From Dryomyza anilis (lineage: Eukaryota; Arthropoda; Insecta; Diptera; Dryomyzidae), in NCBI GenBank assembly GCA_951804985.1, contig OX638130.1, forward strand, positions 127,671,593 to 127,735,592: a stretch of 64,000 nucleotides of DNA, given 5' to 3'. Position 1 is the first letter of the stretch, and every line of letters starts with the position of its first letter. Positions 28,911 through 41,147 of the stretch are shown piece by piece. The notes below the pieces were generated by a model that saw only the letters and a program-made list of their open reading frames with translations, was not told where the DNA came from and searched no databases. The translations under genes and the position numbers were made by a program.

Positions 28911-30419
28911 ATTTTTAACCCCTTAGTTCGTTAGAACATCTAATGCAGAATATCCTAAAAAAGGATCTGTGATTTCCAGAATTGAGTTGGTTTTTTTTTA
29001 TTTGGATTATACTTTATGAATAACCCTGTATTTGCCCCACAATATTACATAGTACATAAAAACTCATATATAAAAAGCAACTATATACATTTAATAGTAG
29101 ATTTAATAGCATCCTTGCTTCAAGTCCTTTTTGTCGTAGTCGTATCTTTTTTTATATTTTTTTGCAAATATATTTTATGTTCTTTTGTATGTGTTTGGGT
29201 GTGTGTGTGTGAAATTCGTCCTTTTTCGTACTTTACGTTCTTTTTTTATGTATTTTATATTTTGAAAAGCTAGCTGGCAACAGCAACTGAAATAAAAATA
29301 AAATAAAAATGAAAATGAAAAATTTCCAACATCTCAAAAATAAAATATTAAGTATGAACAAGGAAAGATACCGTATCAAACCAAACGACCAACCGCCCGT
29401 CCGATCACAACCACCCACTTTTTTTAGCCCACTTTTTTTTCAACGCTGTGCCACGACTATCCTTGCCATAGCTACCTACATTTTGAATCCTGTCAAGAAA
29501 AAAAAGTTGCATAAAAATTTATGCTTTTTTTCATATGTATTTTTCCCGCCAAAGCAGTAAAAATGCTCGTCGCCTTCGTTCCAGCTGCCGCTGGTGTCCA
29601 ACAAGTCTGCTCAACTTTTGCTGGGTTTTATTTTTTTTCACCCCCTCAGTCACACTAAATACTACACCTCCTTTTCATTTTCATCCCCCCCTCTTTCGCT
29701 ATGCCATCATTCGCCCTTTTGTCGAGGTTGTGGAAAATATTTTGCAATTTTTTTCCAACATTTTTTCATTTTCATTTTTCTTGTAGACGCTCGCTCTATA
29801 GCGAAAGCTTGAGAGCGGAAAATAAAATGAAAAAAATAATACAACAACAACAACAAAAATGTAAAATAAAAATTACAGCAACAACAACAAAAACATAACG
29901 AGCGTTTTTATTTTACTGCTGTAATTTTTTTCTTGACAGTTTTCCATTTTATTTTTATCTTTTTTTTGTATTTCATTTTTTTTGTATTTTTTTTAATATC
30001 GATTTTGATGTCAGCTAAAATGGAAGGTGAATATTTTTAATAAAGAAATATTCTACAACAACTAACATTAGCATCATAAAAATGTATGCAAAAAATTATT
30101 TTTTTTCCTATTACTTTGATGGATATACTAGGTATATGTAAATCCAAACCCCAGATAAATATTTTTCATGTAAACTGGGATTTTAGGAAAAAAAATGCTA
30201 TAGTAGGAAATACACTGTGCCTAGCAGACATTTTGAATTTATGAAAAGAAGACTTAATACTATCCTATATTAGAAACATGATGTTCGAGCCTGTTCCTAC
30301 CTATCAGACAAAAATCGATATTTTATAATTTTTGTTTTAAAAATTTTGAAAAGCTTTATAAAAGGTTAATGTAAGGAAAAGAGTCCAACCTTTGAACTTT
30401 CCGTTTTTAGCCTATATAT
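28911..30419. other. Low-complexity non-coding DNA
   Basis: T-rich and A-rich runs, CAACAACAAC stretches (29840-29900) and an ACCAACCGCCCGTCCGATC stretch near 29385. No exon recognised. Confidence 0.4.
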
Positions 30420-30645
30420 ACAGTCAGAAAAAAATACTATAAAATCAATAGTTATTCGCTATTAAAATTAGTCAATAGGATAAACTATTACTTTAATAGG
30501 TAAATCCCATTAAATACTACAAAATACTATTAAATACAATTTGTGTTTTATGTGTTTATATGAAAATATTTGTTTTTTTGTATACTATTGAATCAATAAC
30601 TGTTCTATTGACCAATTTTAATAGGATATTTTTTTTCTGAGTGTA
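30420..30645. mobile_element. MITE family A, copy 5, inverted orientation
   Basis: Ends CAGTCAGAAAAAAATAC and TTTTCTGAGTG, with TA on both sides. The interior corresponds to the reverse complement of copies 1-4 (CTATTGACCAATTTTAATAG near the right end). Confidence 0.82.
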
Positions 30646-31559
30646 ACAGGTAAAAAGTATATTTTGTAAGTTTCACTTTAAACATTTTTAAAAGTAGTTT
30701 TAAAGCAAGAAATATTTTTTTAATTATGTATTTTTAGAATTCAACATATTGTCTAAAGGTGAAATTTATGACCTATGGATTTTCGGCCGTTGGATCTTAC
30801 CATGCTCTCGAATTTTTCAATTATCTATTTTTATTTTTGAAGTTTTTTTTGCTATGTAGTTTATTGAGTTGTATTTCTACAGAAATCTGAGAGAAAAACC
30901 AATTTGTAACAAAAAAAACTTTTAATTTGTTTTTTTTTTTCTTTACGTCTTTTTCGTAACATTTGAAAAACTATTTGAGAAAGTTGAGTTTCCGTTTGCA
31001 TCAGTTTTTGTAGAGCCATGGAAACAAAGTCTTATCATAAAAATACTATAACACTTGATACAAGTTTTGCTTGTTTAAATTTAGCTTTATCTAATCTACT
31101 TTTATTGTCAATTACAACTTTTAGTTTAATTTTCAAAAAAAAAAATACATCTTATAAATTTTGTAATAAAAATGTGTCTAACCAAGTCGGGTCTTAATAA
31201 AAAAAAAATGTTTTCATTATTTTTAGAGGTCAAATTTTGTTTTTAGTTGAAATTTTACCAATACACCAGAAAAAAGCTTATTAGGCATGCTATAAAAATT
31301 CATTTTTTTTTTATCGACATTTAAATATTTTGACAACAATTCGATCTTATAAGCTGCAATGTTTTGAATTTAATTAAAAGATGTGTATATGATATAGGAA
31401 GACTAAATTTTTGAACAGCAATAAACAAAATTGATCGAATTGATTTGTAAATGGTAAATTTGGAAAATTCTTAAAATATTATTGTAATAAAGTGTTACTT
31501 TCGTAAATAATGAAATATTTAAAATATTTATTATTCTATTTTATTCTTTTTTTATCAAC
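30646..31559. other. AT-rich non-coding DNA, nothing recognised
   Basis: No exon, inverted terminal repeat or tandem structure was identified. Confidence 0.4.
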
Positions 31560-33075
31560 TGAAATATTCCGAATTTCAAATGGAAAATTATGAAGTTCAT
31601 TTGATATTTTTCTGAAATCCAAATGGAAATTATGAACTTCAAATGATATTTTTATTATATCCAAATGGGATTTCTGAATTATAATTTCTAATGGTATTTC
31701 TGAATCACAATTTACATCTTTTGAATTTTAAATGGAATTTCTGAATTTAAATTGTTGTTTTTTGCATTTCAAATGCAATTCGAGAATTACAATTGATGTC
31801 TTTTGCATTTCAAATACAATTTCTGATTTTCAATTGACGTATTTTGAATTTCAAATGTTATCTCTGAATTAAATTTCATGTCTTTTGTATTTCAAATGGA
31901 ATTTCTGAATTACAATTGATGTCTTCGGAATTTAAAATGGAATTTCTGAATTATAATTGATGTCTTTCGAATTTCAAGTAGAATTTCTGAATTACAATTG
32001 ATGTTTTTTGAATTTTAAATGGAATTTCTGAATTATAACTGATGTCTTTTGAGTTGCAAATGGAATTTATGAATTACAATCGACGTCTTTTGAATAAAAT
32101 TTATGAATCATAATTGATGTTTTTTGAATTTTAAATTGAATTTCTGAATTACAATTGACGTCTTTCGAATTTCAAATGGAATTTCTAAATTAGAATTGAT
32201 GTCTTTTGAATTTCAAGTGGAATTTCTGAATTTTAATTGATGTTTTTGGAGTTGCAAATGGAATTTCTGAATTACAATTGACGTCTTTTGAGTTGCAAAT
32301 GGAATTTCTGATTTACAATTCATGTCTTTTGAATTTCAAATGTAATTTTTGAAATCAAATTGATGTTTTTTGAACTTCAAATGTGATTTCTGAATAATAA
32401 TTGATGTCTTTTGAATTTCAAAAGGAAATTTTGAATTACAACGGACGTCTTTTGAATTTCAAATCGAATTTATGAATCATAATTGATGTTTTTTGAAATT
32501 TAAATTGAATTTCTGAATTAAAATTGACGTCTTTTGAATTTCAAGTGGAATTTCTCAATTAAAATTGATGTCTTTTGAATTTCAAATGGAATTTCTAAAT
32601 CTTAATTGATGTCTTTGGAATTTTAAATGAAATTTCTGAATTACAATAGACGTCTTTTGAATTTCAAGGGGAATTTCTGAATTAGAATTGCTGTCTTTTG
32701 AATTTCAAGTGGAATTTCTGAATTACAATTGATGTCTTCGGAATTTCTAATGGAATTTCTGAATTATAATTGATGTTTTTGAGTTGCAAATGGATTTTAT
32801 GAATTACGTTTGACGTCTTTTGAAATTCATATCAAATTTCTAAATTAGAATTGATGTCTTTTGAATTTCAAATGGAATTTCTGAATTAAAATTAATGTCT
32901 TTTGAATTTCAAATGGAATTTCTGAATAAGAATTTATGTCTTTTGAATTGTAAATAGAATTTCTGAATTACAATTGACGTCTTCGGAATTTCAAATGGAA
33001 TTTTTGAATTTTAATTTATATTTTTTGAATGAAATTTATTAATTTAAAATTGATGTCTTGTGAATTGCCTGTTCT
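31560..33075. repeat. 42-bp minisatellite, main array 2
   Basis: About 1.5 kb of tandem units of roughly 42 bp: TGAATTTCAAATGGAATTTC followed by TGAATTACAATTGATGTCTT and TT. Units vary by substitution and small deletions, and ATT/AC/ATG/ACG variants alternate. The same unit forms arrays at 26130-26350 and 50660-51690. Confidence 0.93.
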
Positions 33076-33325
33076 AATATTTCAGAATGAAAAGTTTCTT
33101 TTATTATTTAATATTGGCTTTTAGCTTTAAAAACCTTTATTTTTTTCAGTTGATTATTTTGATTGATGCGCAAATTCACAACATTCATTACGTTTTTCAT
33201 TACAAAGAGAAAAAAATACATTTAAACAGTTTTCAACATTATGCGACACAGAGAATTTCATTAAAATAGTAAATTATTTCAATGAAATCAGGCAATTTTT
33301 CATTAAAAATAAAAATGAAAAATTA
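33076..33325. other. AT-rich non-coding DNA
   Basis: Flank of the minisatellite. Nothing recognised. Confidence 0.35.
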
Positions 33326-34090
33326 GCAGGCTTTATTTGCTGGCGGTCGGCGGCCTGCTGCAGCTGTCGCGCGTCGTCCGCAACGCGCGTTGCCAACAAC
33401 TTTAAATTATTAAGTATTTTAACCTCATTACCTCAATTTAACAATAAAACTGAGAAAAATAAAAAAATAAAAGAATAAAATTACAAAAAAAATTAAAATA
33501 ATAAAAAACAATGTTTGTGTAAAACAAAATAAAACAAATTATGAAAAACACAAGGTTTCCAGGTGGGTGGTGGGGAGTGTGTGGAATCCAGCCTATTTTA
33601 AATTCCGCTTGGGTTCACAGACGTTTTTCATATATAAAACACACACACACCAGGCAGGTATTTTAATTTTTCAACAACAGCACTGAAAAACATATTTTCC
33701 ATTTTTCACAATTTTTTTGTCGTTTTTTCTTTTTTTTTGTAATTTAACAATTTTTTAATTCAAGTTGATTTTTTTATTATTATTACTTTGTTTTTGCATT
33801 TCACATGTGAACAGAAAAGCACAACAACAAATAGCTGCAGCAGCAACAACTACAACAATAAATGCAAATAGTACGCAGAAAGCGCGCGTAATGCGAACAG
33901 CCGACGACTTGGCTGCTCTCTCAGTTTGTGGAGAATGCGGCGGTGAGCGAGAGCAGGGCGGGTGAGCGCGCGTATAATGAATGTATGAATGAATGATGGA
34001 ACGAACGACTGAATAACCAGCGAACGACGAATCGACCAACGAACGAAACAACAACCCAACCATCCAACTCAACCAACATCCAACAACAAC
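33326..34090. promoter_or_regulatory. GC-richer island with GAGA-type words; possible regulatory or 5' exon region
   Basis: In an AT-rich setting, 33340-33400 (CTGGCGGTCGGCGGCCTGCT, CAGCTGTCGCGCGTCGTCCG) and 33880-33970 (CTCTCTCAGTTTGTGGAG, GTGAGCGAGAGCAGGGCGGG) stand out. GAGAG/CTCTC words resemble GAGA-factor sites and TCAGTT resembles an initiator. An ACGAACGACTGAATAACCAG-type repeat follows. It is a candidate rib upstream promoter or enhancer, unproven. Confidence 0.3.
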
Positions 34091-34593
34091 GATGTTAATT
34101 TTTACATTGAAAATTGCCTTCAATAATTTTATTACAATTCGTGTGTAAATTTTTTATGAAATAAATAAAAGCGCGCTTTTTTATATGCAGCATGCAGCAT
34201 AATTTATTTTGTGTGTGTGTATTTTTCGACATTTTGTTGGTTTTTATTTTATTTTTTTATATATATTAATTTTTTGTTGTTTCATTGTTGTACTTTTGTT
34301 GCATGTTTCTACATGTCATAATTATATAGACTTCACACTGTTTGCAAACAAACATAAATACACGCGCATCTCATGTGAAAAATATACAAAACATCATTAC
34401 CGGAAGTGTAGGTAATATGGAAATTATGTTTTTTTATTTCATAAATATTATACACTTCATTAAAAAGTTTAGAGAACTATTTATAATAATTGGTCCAACT
34501 ATTGACTGTGTTCAAATTACAATTGCAGTAATTTTAATTTCGTTATTTATGTTTTTTCAGTTTTCAAAACTTTTGAATATCCTACAATTTATA

Positions 34594-34900
34594 TATGTAT
34601 AGTCCTTCCGAAATTTCAATATCCCTGGATCCCGGAGAAAATCAGTATCGAAAATCCCGAAATTAAATTAAAGTAGTTCTCAAAAAGATAAAATGAGAAC
34701 TACTAAATTGTAATTTCTAAGCCTTTATCATATTTTCAATATTTTTGAATATACCTCGATGATAAATGGTATTATCTGTTTTTATTGCTACCTGTAACAC
34801 AAATTTCAATAATTCGAGACTAATTCCGGGATTTATTTTCTAATCCCTTAAGTTTTTGGGATTGTCAAAATGCTCGGAATTGGAACCGCTAAAAGTGAAC
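34594..34900. repeat. Dispersed repeat G, copy 1
   Basis: The block with ATCCCTGGATCCCGGAGAAA, TCAGTATCGA, AAAATGAGAACTACTAAATT and ATACCTCGATGATAAAT has a diverged counterpart at about 59095-59350 in the same order. Confidence 0.6.
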
Positions 34901-34909
34901 ATAATTTCA

Positions 34910-35960
34910 AAAGCATTAATCCGAGTGTAAATTGGTTAAGGTTAGCCTTATTTCGCATCCGTCTCTGTTTAGAATAGAAATGATACTAATCAGGATTGAC
35001 TAGCGTAATCCTAATTTGAAATCCACATAAGGCAACCTGATCTATCCTTCATAATAAAATTTAACAAAAACGAACATAATGGAACCTGATCTGACACTTA
35101 TGAAAAAAAAACTAATTGGATATCGTATTATTATATCGTCACTGTCATGCCAAAGGGTCGAATGTGCATTTTTAAAAATGTTGGGAAATCAAATTTTAAA
35201 ATTTGAAGTGCTTCAAAAATTAGCAAAATTTATATTTTTTTTTTTCAATTTTTTCTATTATTTTGGTTTATTCGTCAATTATTATAACGTATACAAAATA
35301 TCTTTAGATTTGGACAACTTACTGAATTATAAATACAGATTTTGTGAGGCTATATCCTGACCAAAACGCAAATATTTTTGTTTTTTATGCTATAACTTTT
35401 TATTAGCGCAAGATAAAATAGTAATGTAAAGGCATTAATTGTATGTTTTTAAAACACCTATCTATTGGCATCATTATTTAAAAATAATTTCCAAACATTA
35501 ATTTGCCATTTGTTTTTTGCAGGAAAAAATGTTTGTCAAAATATTTTTAAATAATGATACAAATCGATAGGTGCTTTAAAAACAAAAAAATTCATACATT
35601 TACACTACTATTTCATCTTGCATCATTAATTAAAAATAATTTGCTTAATATTTTTTCCTGCAAATAACAAATAGCAAATGCAGATCGATAGGTGCTTTAA
35701 AAACAAACAATAAATGCCTTTACACCACTATTTTATCTTGTACTAATAATTTATGGCGAAAAAACTAAAAGATTCGTCCCTTTTGGCATAACCAGATTTT
35801 CAATTTTTCAAACCTGATCAGGAATGCAACTTCAAATAGTTTCACGTTTTGAGTCAGGCACTGATGTAAACTCCTGATCATTACCTTATTTCAAAATCAG
35901 GCAGCCTGATCAGACAATGATCGCATCCTGAACTAAATTTCCATTCGGGTCTAAGCCCCA
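34910..35960. mobile_element. CTGATCAGG-rich repeat interrupted by a fold-back element
   Basis: Flanking parts (34920-35100 and 35800-35945) are rich in CCTGATC, and include GTTTTGAGTCAGGCACTGAT and TTTCCATTCGG. Related sequence occurs at 46590-46740 and 48510-48610, there also split by inserted elements. The family F fold-back element lies inside this copy. Confidence 0.5.
35147..35790. mobile_element. Fold-back element family F, copy 2
   Basis: The left end ATGCCAAAGGGTCGAATG pairs with the right end GATTCGTCCCTTTTGGCAT. Internally, CAAGATAAAATAGTAATGTA (about 35410) is inverted at about 35740 (CACTATTTTATCTTG), and ATAGGTGCTTTAAAAACAAA occurs more than once. The whole 640 bp can fold back on itself. 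Copy 1 is at 22638-22800. Confidence 0.75.
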
Positions 35961-37748
35961 CTGTTCAGACATTACATTGATCGAATTTACAGCGACTTCA
36001 ACTCAGTAGATAGATTTTTGTGGGACATCGTTTTATGAGAAAACGGACAAAGAATTCAAAAATATTCAAAACAACGAAACAAAACTTACTTATGTAAGAA
36101 GCATGTCCCGACCTTCTCCATAAGTGGAGAAGACAAAAAAAATCATAAAACAAGAAGAGATCACTCGCAGCTATTTGTACTCAGAAAGTATCAGAAAATG
36201 GCGTTTCAATCCACTTTGTATTTAATTTTTTATTGTAGAGTTTTCTAAAAAGTTAGTTTTCCATTTTTGTGGGTTTATGTTGTAGTTATGTTGTTAATTT
36301 TATTGGCTAGCATAGGAGGTCCCCTTTTATTTATTTTAATTTATTGATATTTGAAATATATACTGTGCTTCTTTGAAAATGTATTTCGAACACATATTTT
36401 TTATAAAAATGAATTGCTTAATGATTGTGCTTATGCTTGAGTTGTGCAACATATTTGTGTTCATTTCTAAAATTTTTTGTTGCATTAAATTATTTTTATT
36501 TACAAACATTTCGTTCTATTAAATCAAACCATGTTCAACTAATGGCACACATTTCAATCAATTAGAAATAGATTTATCCAACTAGTTTCAATCGTTTTCA
36601 ATGAAATACAATAGGATTCAATTATTTTCAACCACACTCAGAAAAAAAAAGAAAATGAAACCAGAATACTGAATCGAAGTGAATTGAATAAAAAGAAACC
36701 GTAACATAGACCAGAACCAAAAAGAGAATTAAAATGAGAAAATCGAAATTGCACCCGCATCGGTTTAAATTTCATTTACAACTAATTTAATTACTCAAAC
36801 ATAAATCATAATTTCGTCAATAAATCATTTTATTTAACTTCCAATATTTCTAACTTCATTTATATCTCAACATTTTAACTAATAAGCCCACTGTGCACCT
36901 TGAACATCATCAGTAAATGCAGGGTGTTTCACGATTTTTTTTAATTAATTTTTTGTTGGTTATCTGCACCAATTTTTTGTTCTGTGCACTTGGTCCCTGA
37001 ACTGTGCGCTTCGTCGAAAAGAGCGTTTTTAATGCCAAACATAAAAATATTGTAACAAAAAAAGTTGCAGGAACGATGCAACAACAAAAACTCGATACGA
37101 AAAAACAACAATAAAAAGAATTTTCGAGCGCATGTAATTTTTTTAACGACTCGAAAACATTAAAATCTTTTAGCAAATTACAGCAACAAACGAAAAAAAA
37201 TATAAAAAATTATTAATAAAATAAATATATGATAAAAAAAAACCTTTTAAATTACGTAATATTAAAAAAATATTATAAAAACAACAACACAAAAACATAT
37301 GCAACTAAAAAGGGTCATACAAAATTAAAATACGCCTTTACTATGGAACAAATAAATAAAATAATATTAAATTATATATTTAATAATTTCCAATTGTAGT
37401 ACAGAGCTTTCCGAATGAAAATGTAAAAATTCAAAATTTAAATTGAAATTTTTCTTATGGAAAAAAAAATATTACAAACAAAATTGACTAACTATTTCAA
37501 ATTATATTGACTTTTTACAATTTCGAAATAAGATAAATTGAATTAAAATTTAGATTTCGAAATTTTAAGATATTTTAAACATTTGAAATTCAAATTTAAA
37601 TATAGAAAAAGTTGAAAAAAATAAATTTTTCGATTTAAAATTTCAGAAATTAAAAAATATAACATGAATGAGTCATGAAGAAATCTTAATTTAAAAAAAA
37701 TCTCTATTTAATTTTTAATTATCTCAAATTCTGTTGAAATGAAGTATT
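35961..37748. other. AT-rich non-coding DNA
   Basis: No exon recognised. It contains A-rich runs at 37190-37300 and AACCATAACC-like words near 36690. Nothing else noted. Confidence 0.4.
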
Positions 37749-38830
37749 ACTAGTTGGACCCGTGCACGACTCGTGCAAAGATTTTGTGAATGTAATGAAT
37801 ATGGAGCAATTTTATTAATATAAAAAACATTTTTATTACTTATATCAGGGACCCGTAGTAACCAAAACAAAACTAATTCTCCGTTAACACAACTGTTCTC
37901 ATAGACAATTCTTTCTCAGACTGTGCTTCCCAATAGAATTCTTTCCCGTAGAATTCTTACCCGTAGAGTTTTTCCCAGTAGAAGTTTTGGTGTGGTGAGT
38001 TTTATTGTGGTGAATTTTAGTGTGGTGAGTTTTAGTTTGGTGAATATTAGTGTAGTGAGTTTTAGTGTGGTTAATTTTAGTGTGGTGAATTTAAGTGTGG
38101 TGACTTTTAATGTGGTAAACTTTAGTGTGGTGAATTTTAATGTGGTGAGTTTTAGTGTGGTGAATTTTATTGTGGTGAGTTTGAGTGTGGTGATTTTCAT
38201 TGTGGTGAATTTTAGTGTGGTGAATTTTAGAGTGGTTGATTTTGTGTTTTTGCTTTTGTGGTTTTGCTTTTGTTTTTGTATTTATGTTTTTATGCTTTTG
38301 TTTTTGTGTTTTTGCTTTTATTTTTGGGTTTTTGTTGTTGTTTTTTTGGTTGTTTTTGGGCGTTTTTTGTTGTATTTTTGCTTTTGTTTTTGCTTTTGTG
38401 TTTAGCTTTTGTAGTTTTGCTTTTATTGTGTTTCTGCTTTTGTTCTTTGTATTTGCTTTTAGTTTTTTTTTTCCCCCTTTTTTGTATTTTTCTGTTGTTT
38501 TTGAGTTATTGCTTAAGTTTTGTGCTTTTACTTTTGTTTCTGTGTTTGATTTTTGCTTTTATGTTTTTGATTTTTTTTTATATTTCAGTTTTTTTGTTTC
38601 ATCTGCTTAGCTGGTGTAAGTACGAAGTTATAACGCGTTAAAAGTTTAGGTTGTATTGGAGGTGCAACGCCCCTTTGGCCAATCCCATACCAGCCTATGT
38701 ACCCACCCGGACTCCATAGTATCCTCGTACAAAATTTTAGTCAGATCGGTTCTGCGGTTTAGACGTGTTGCTGGAACAAACAGACTGACAGACAGACAGA
38801 CAGAGTCGAGAATTTTATATATATAGATTT
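37749..38830. mobile_element. Non-autonomous element family H, copy 1, with internal minisatellite
   Basis: It begins ACTAGTTGGACCCGTGCACG and ends with a conserved block (38670-38830): ACGCCCCTTTGGCCAATCC, TCGGTTCTGCGGTTTAGACG, GGAACAAACAGACTGACAGA and TTTTATATATATAGATTT. The same terminal block in inverse orientation opens the copy at 42650-44690, and partial copies are near 47940-48220. There is no ORF of transposase type. Helitron-like origin is possible but not shown. Confidence 0.6.
37985..38235. repeat. 15-bp minisatellite GTGTGGTGAATTTTA
   Basis: About 16 head-to-tail units with variants (GAGTTTTA, GAATTTAA, TAATTTTA). It lies inside element H and is followed by T-rich TTTTTGCTTTTG repeats to about 38600. 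Open frames across it are an artefact of a period divisible by three. Confidence 0.9.
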
Positions 38831-40109
38831 AAAAAATTTCGAATTTGAACTACTCATTGCTGGCGATATCAATTTTTTATCATGAGTAAGATTTCTAATT
38901 TCAATAAGGTAATACATTTTTTAAGGTTTAGAATTTTGTGTATTATTTCTGCGTATTTTTAGTTAATGTATAAACTGTGCGATAGTTTAACAATGGTTTA
39001 TCTTTTGATAATATCGCCAAGTCTTATCAAACGCAACAAACAAAATCGTAGTATGGAGGTAGAAGCGTATTTATCGCCCGAGGAAAATTGTATATGCAGT
39101 AGAACAAAAATATCTATTGCACCAACAGCTACTTCAAATATATATTGAATTTTATAAATGCTATAACTAGTAAAAATAATAGTGCGTTCCCGATTAATGC
39201 ACTATAATAATTTCTACTAGCGACCCTAGTAAATATTGACCTATGAGGGAAGATATAATCAAGGCCAGATCTTGTTGGATAATGTTATGCTAAAAATTCA
39301 ATAAGCCGTTTCCGATCACTAGGGACTACAGGGGAATTTATTGACATTAATTAAAATATAATAAAGAACAGCTCAAAATTTGGATATTAATTATAATTAA
39401 TACTTATCAATTAATTGACAATACAAAAATGTATCAAAAACGTTTGTAATTATTTGAACGAATGCGAAATAAAATAAACTACGTCTTATTTAAATAAAAA
39501 AGAAATCTAGTTAAATATTTCTCAACAAATAATATTATTTCTCAATATCAATAATTTTATGTACACAAAAAAATACAAAAAAAAAAACGACGAATTTTAA
39601 TAAAATCAAACGTTGGTGTTTTTAATATTGTTTATATTCTGAATCACGTTTTAAATTAATTAATAAAATATTTAGAAATAAATCTATATTTGGTTTCAAT
39701 CTTATCTCTGCGCTATTCATAAATTAATAAATAAATTTCGCAACATTTACCAATTGCTATTCAGAATGAACACAACAAAAAAAAACGGATAATATAAAAA
39801 TATATTTTTTATGGCAAAAAATATGAACAAAAAAAAATTCAGATTAAAAAACAACGTAGCGAAATATGTTCTAAAATATTTTATAGTTAAGCAAAGAAAA
39901 AAAGACACAACGTACAAAAAACCCATACCGAAAAAAAGTAGCGAACGGAAATTCACACAAAAAACACGCAGACTACAAAAAAATAAAAAAAAAATAAAAA
40001 AGAAATAAATAAAATAATAATACAGCTAAAAGAAGTCGCAAATTATGAAAGAAAATAACAGGCACAGTAAAGAAAAAGTTGGAGTAACAAAAAAAAATAT
40101 TTATAGAAA
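38831..40109. other. AT-rich non-coding DNA
   Basis: No exon recognised. A-rich stretches at 39570-39600 and 39960-40010. Confidence 0.4.
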
Positions 40110-41147
40110 TACCAACGAAAGACCGTCGTCGGAACAAAACGTCGTTCGTTCTCTTGCTGCTGACGATGATGATACAACGAACGCAGAATGAAAAACCTGC
40201 CCATAAAGAGTACAAAAAAAAAATAATTTAAAAAAATGTTTTTCATGTACCTAACATTTTTTTTATCTATTTTATTTTGGATTTTTTCCTAAAGGGTTTC
40301 TGAGCTCAAACCTTAAAAAAGAGATTTTCATGCACATTTCATTTTTGTTTCGAATACTTTAAAAGAAGTCTGCCTCCTCCATCTTCATATCTCATTATTC
40401 ATTATAAATATATTTTCCGACCAATCCCCAAAAAACCTCATTTTGGCATTCACAAAAATTTCGTTTTCTGAACAATTCACGGTATTTTTTTTTCAAAATA
40501 ACTTGACTGGCTGTCAAGTGAGGAGAAAAGCAGCGCAAAAATAGAAATAAATTTGAATAATTTGAAATACAAAAATTTTAATTTAATTTATACGGAATTT
40601 GTAGTGTTTGTTTGAATAAGTAACGTAAGACCGTCGGAAGAAAACGTCGTTCTTGCTAATGACGATGATAAAACGAATGCAAAATGAAAAACTTCATCAT
40701 AAAGAATACAAAAAAGAATGGAAAAGTAGATATTATGCTTTTCTATATTTATCTATAATATTTTTTCTTAATTTTAAGAATTCTCTAAAGATTTTATTGA
40801 GCGCATACCTTAAAAAATTAAATTTTCATGTATGTATATTTCTATTTCTCAATATTTTTAATTTTAAAGGTTTTCTAAGCACAAACCTGCCAGCATTTTC
40901 ATATTTCATTATTCATACATACAAATACCTTCTCCGACCAACCCCCAGAAACCTCATTTTGGCTGTGGTATTTACAAAAATTTCGATTTCTCAACAATTC
41001 ACGGTATTTTTTCAAAATAGCTTGACTGGCTGTCAAATGAAGAAGAGCAGCGCAAAAATAGAAATTAATTTGAATAATTCGAAATACAAAAATTTCAATT
41101 GAATTTATAATTTATAGGGAATTTGTAGTGTTTCTTTGAATCAGTTG
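40110..41147. repeat. Tandem duplication of about 515 bp
   Basis: Units of about 40110-40625 and 40626-41147. Both begin with AGACCGTCG..GGAA.AAAACGTCGTTC, GACGATGAT..A..ACGAA and ATGAAAAAC..C.CATAAAGA. Both end with AATTCACGGTATTTTT, CTTGACTGGCTGTCAA, GCAGCGCAAAAATAGAAAT and GGAATTTGTAGTGTTT. Moderate divergence indicates an older event. Non-coding. Confidence 0.88.

Noticed and set aside
31560..33075. Heat-shock element cluster
   Set aside because: GAATTTC words recur, but spacing does not follow the inverted GAANNTTC pattern; they come from the 42-bp unit.
37923..38641. Several overlapping open frames of 90-160 codons
   Set aside because: They arise from the 15-bp minisatellite and T-rich repeats, whose periods keep frames open; composition is not protein-like.
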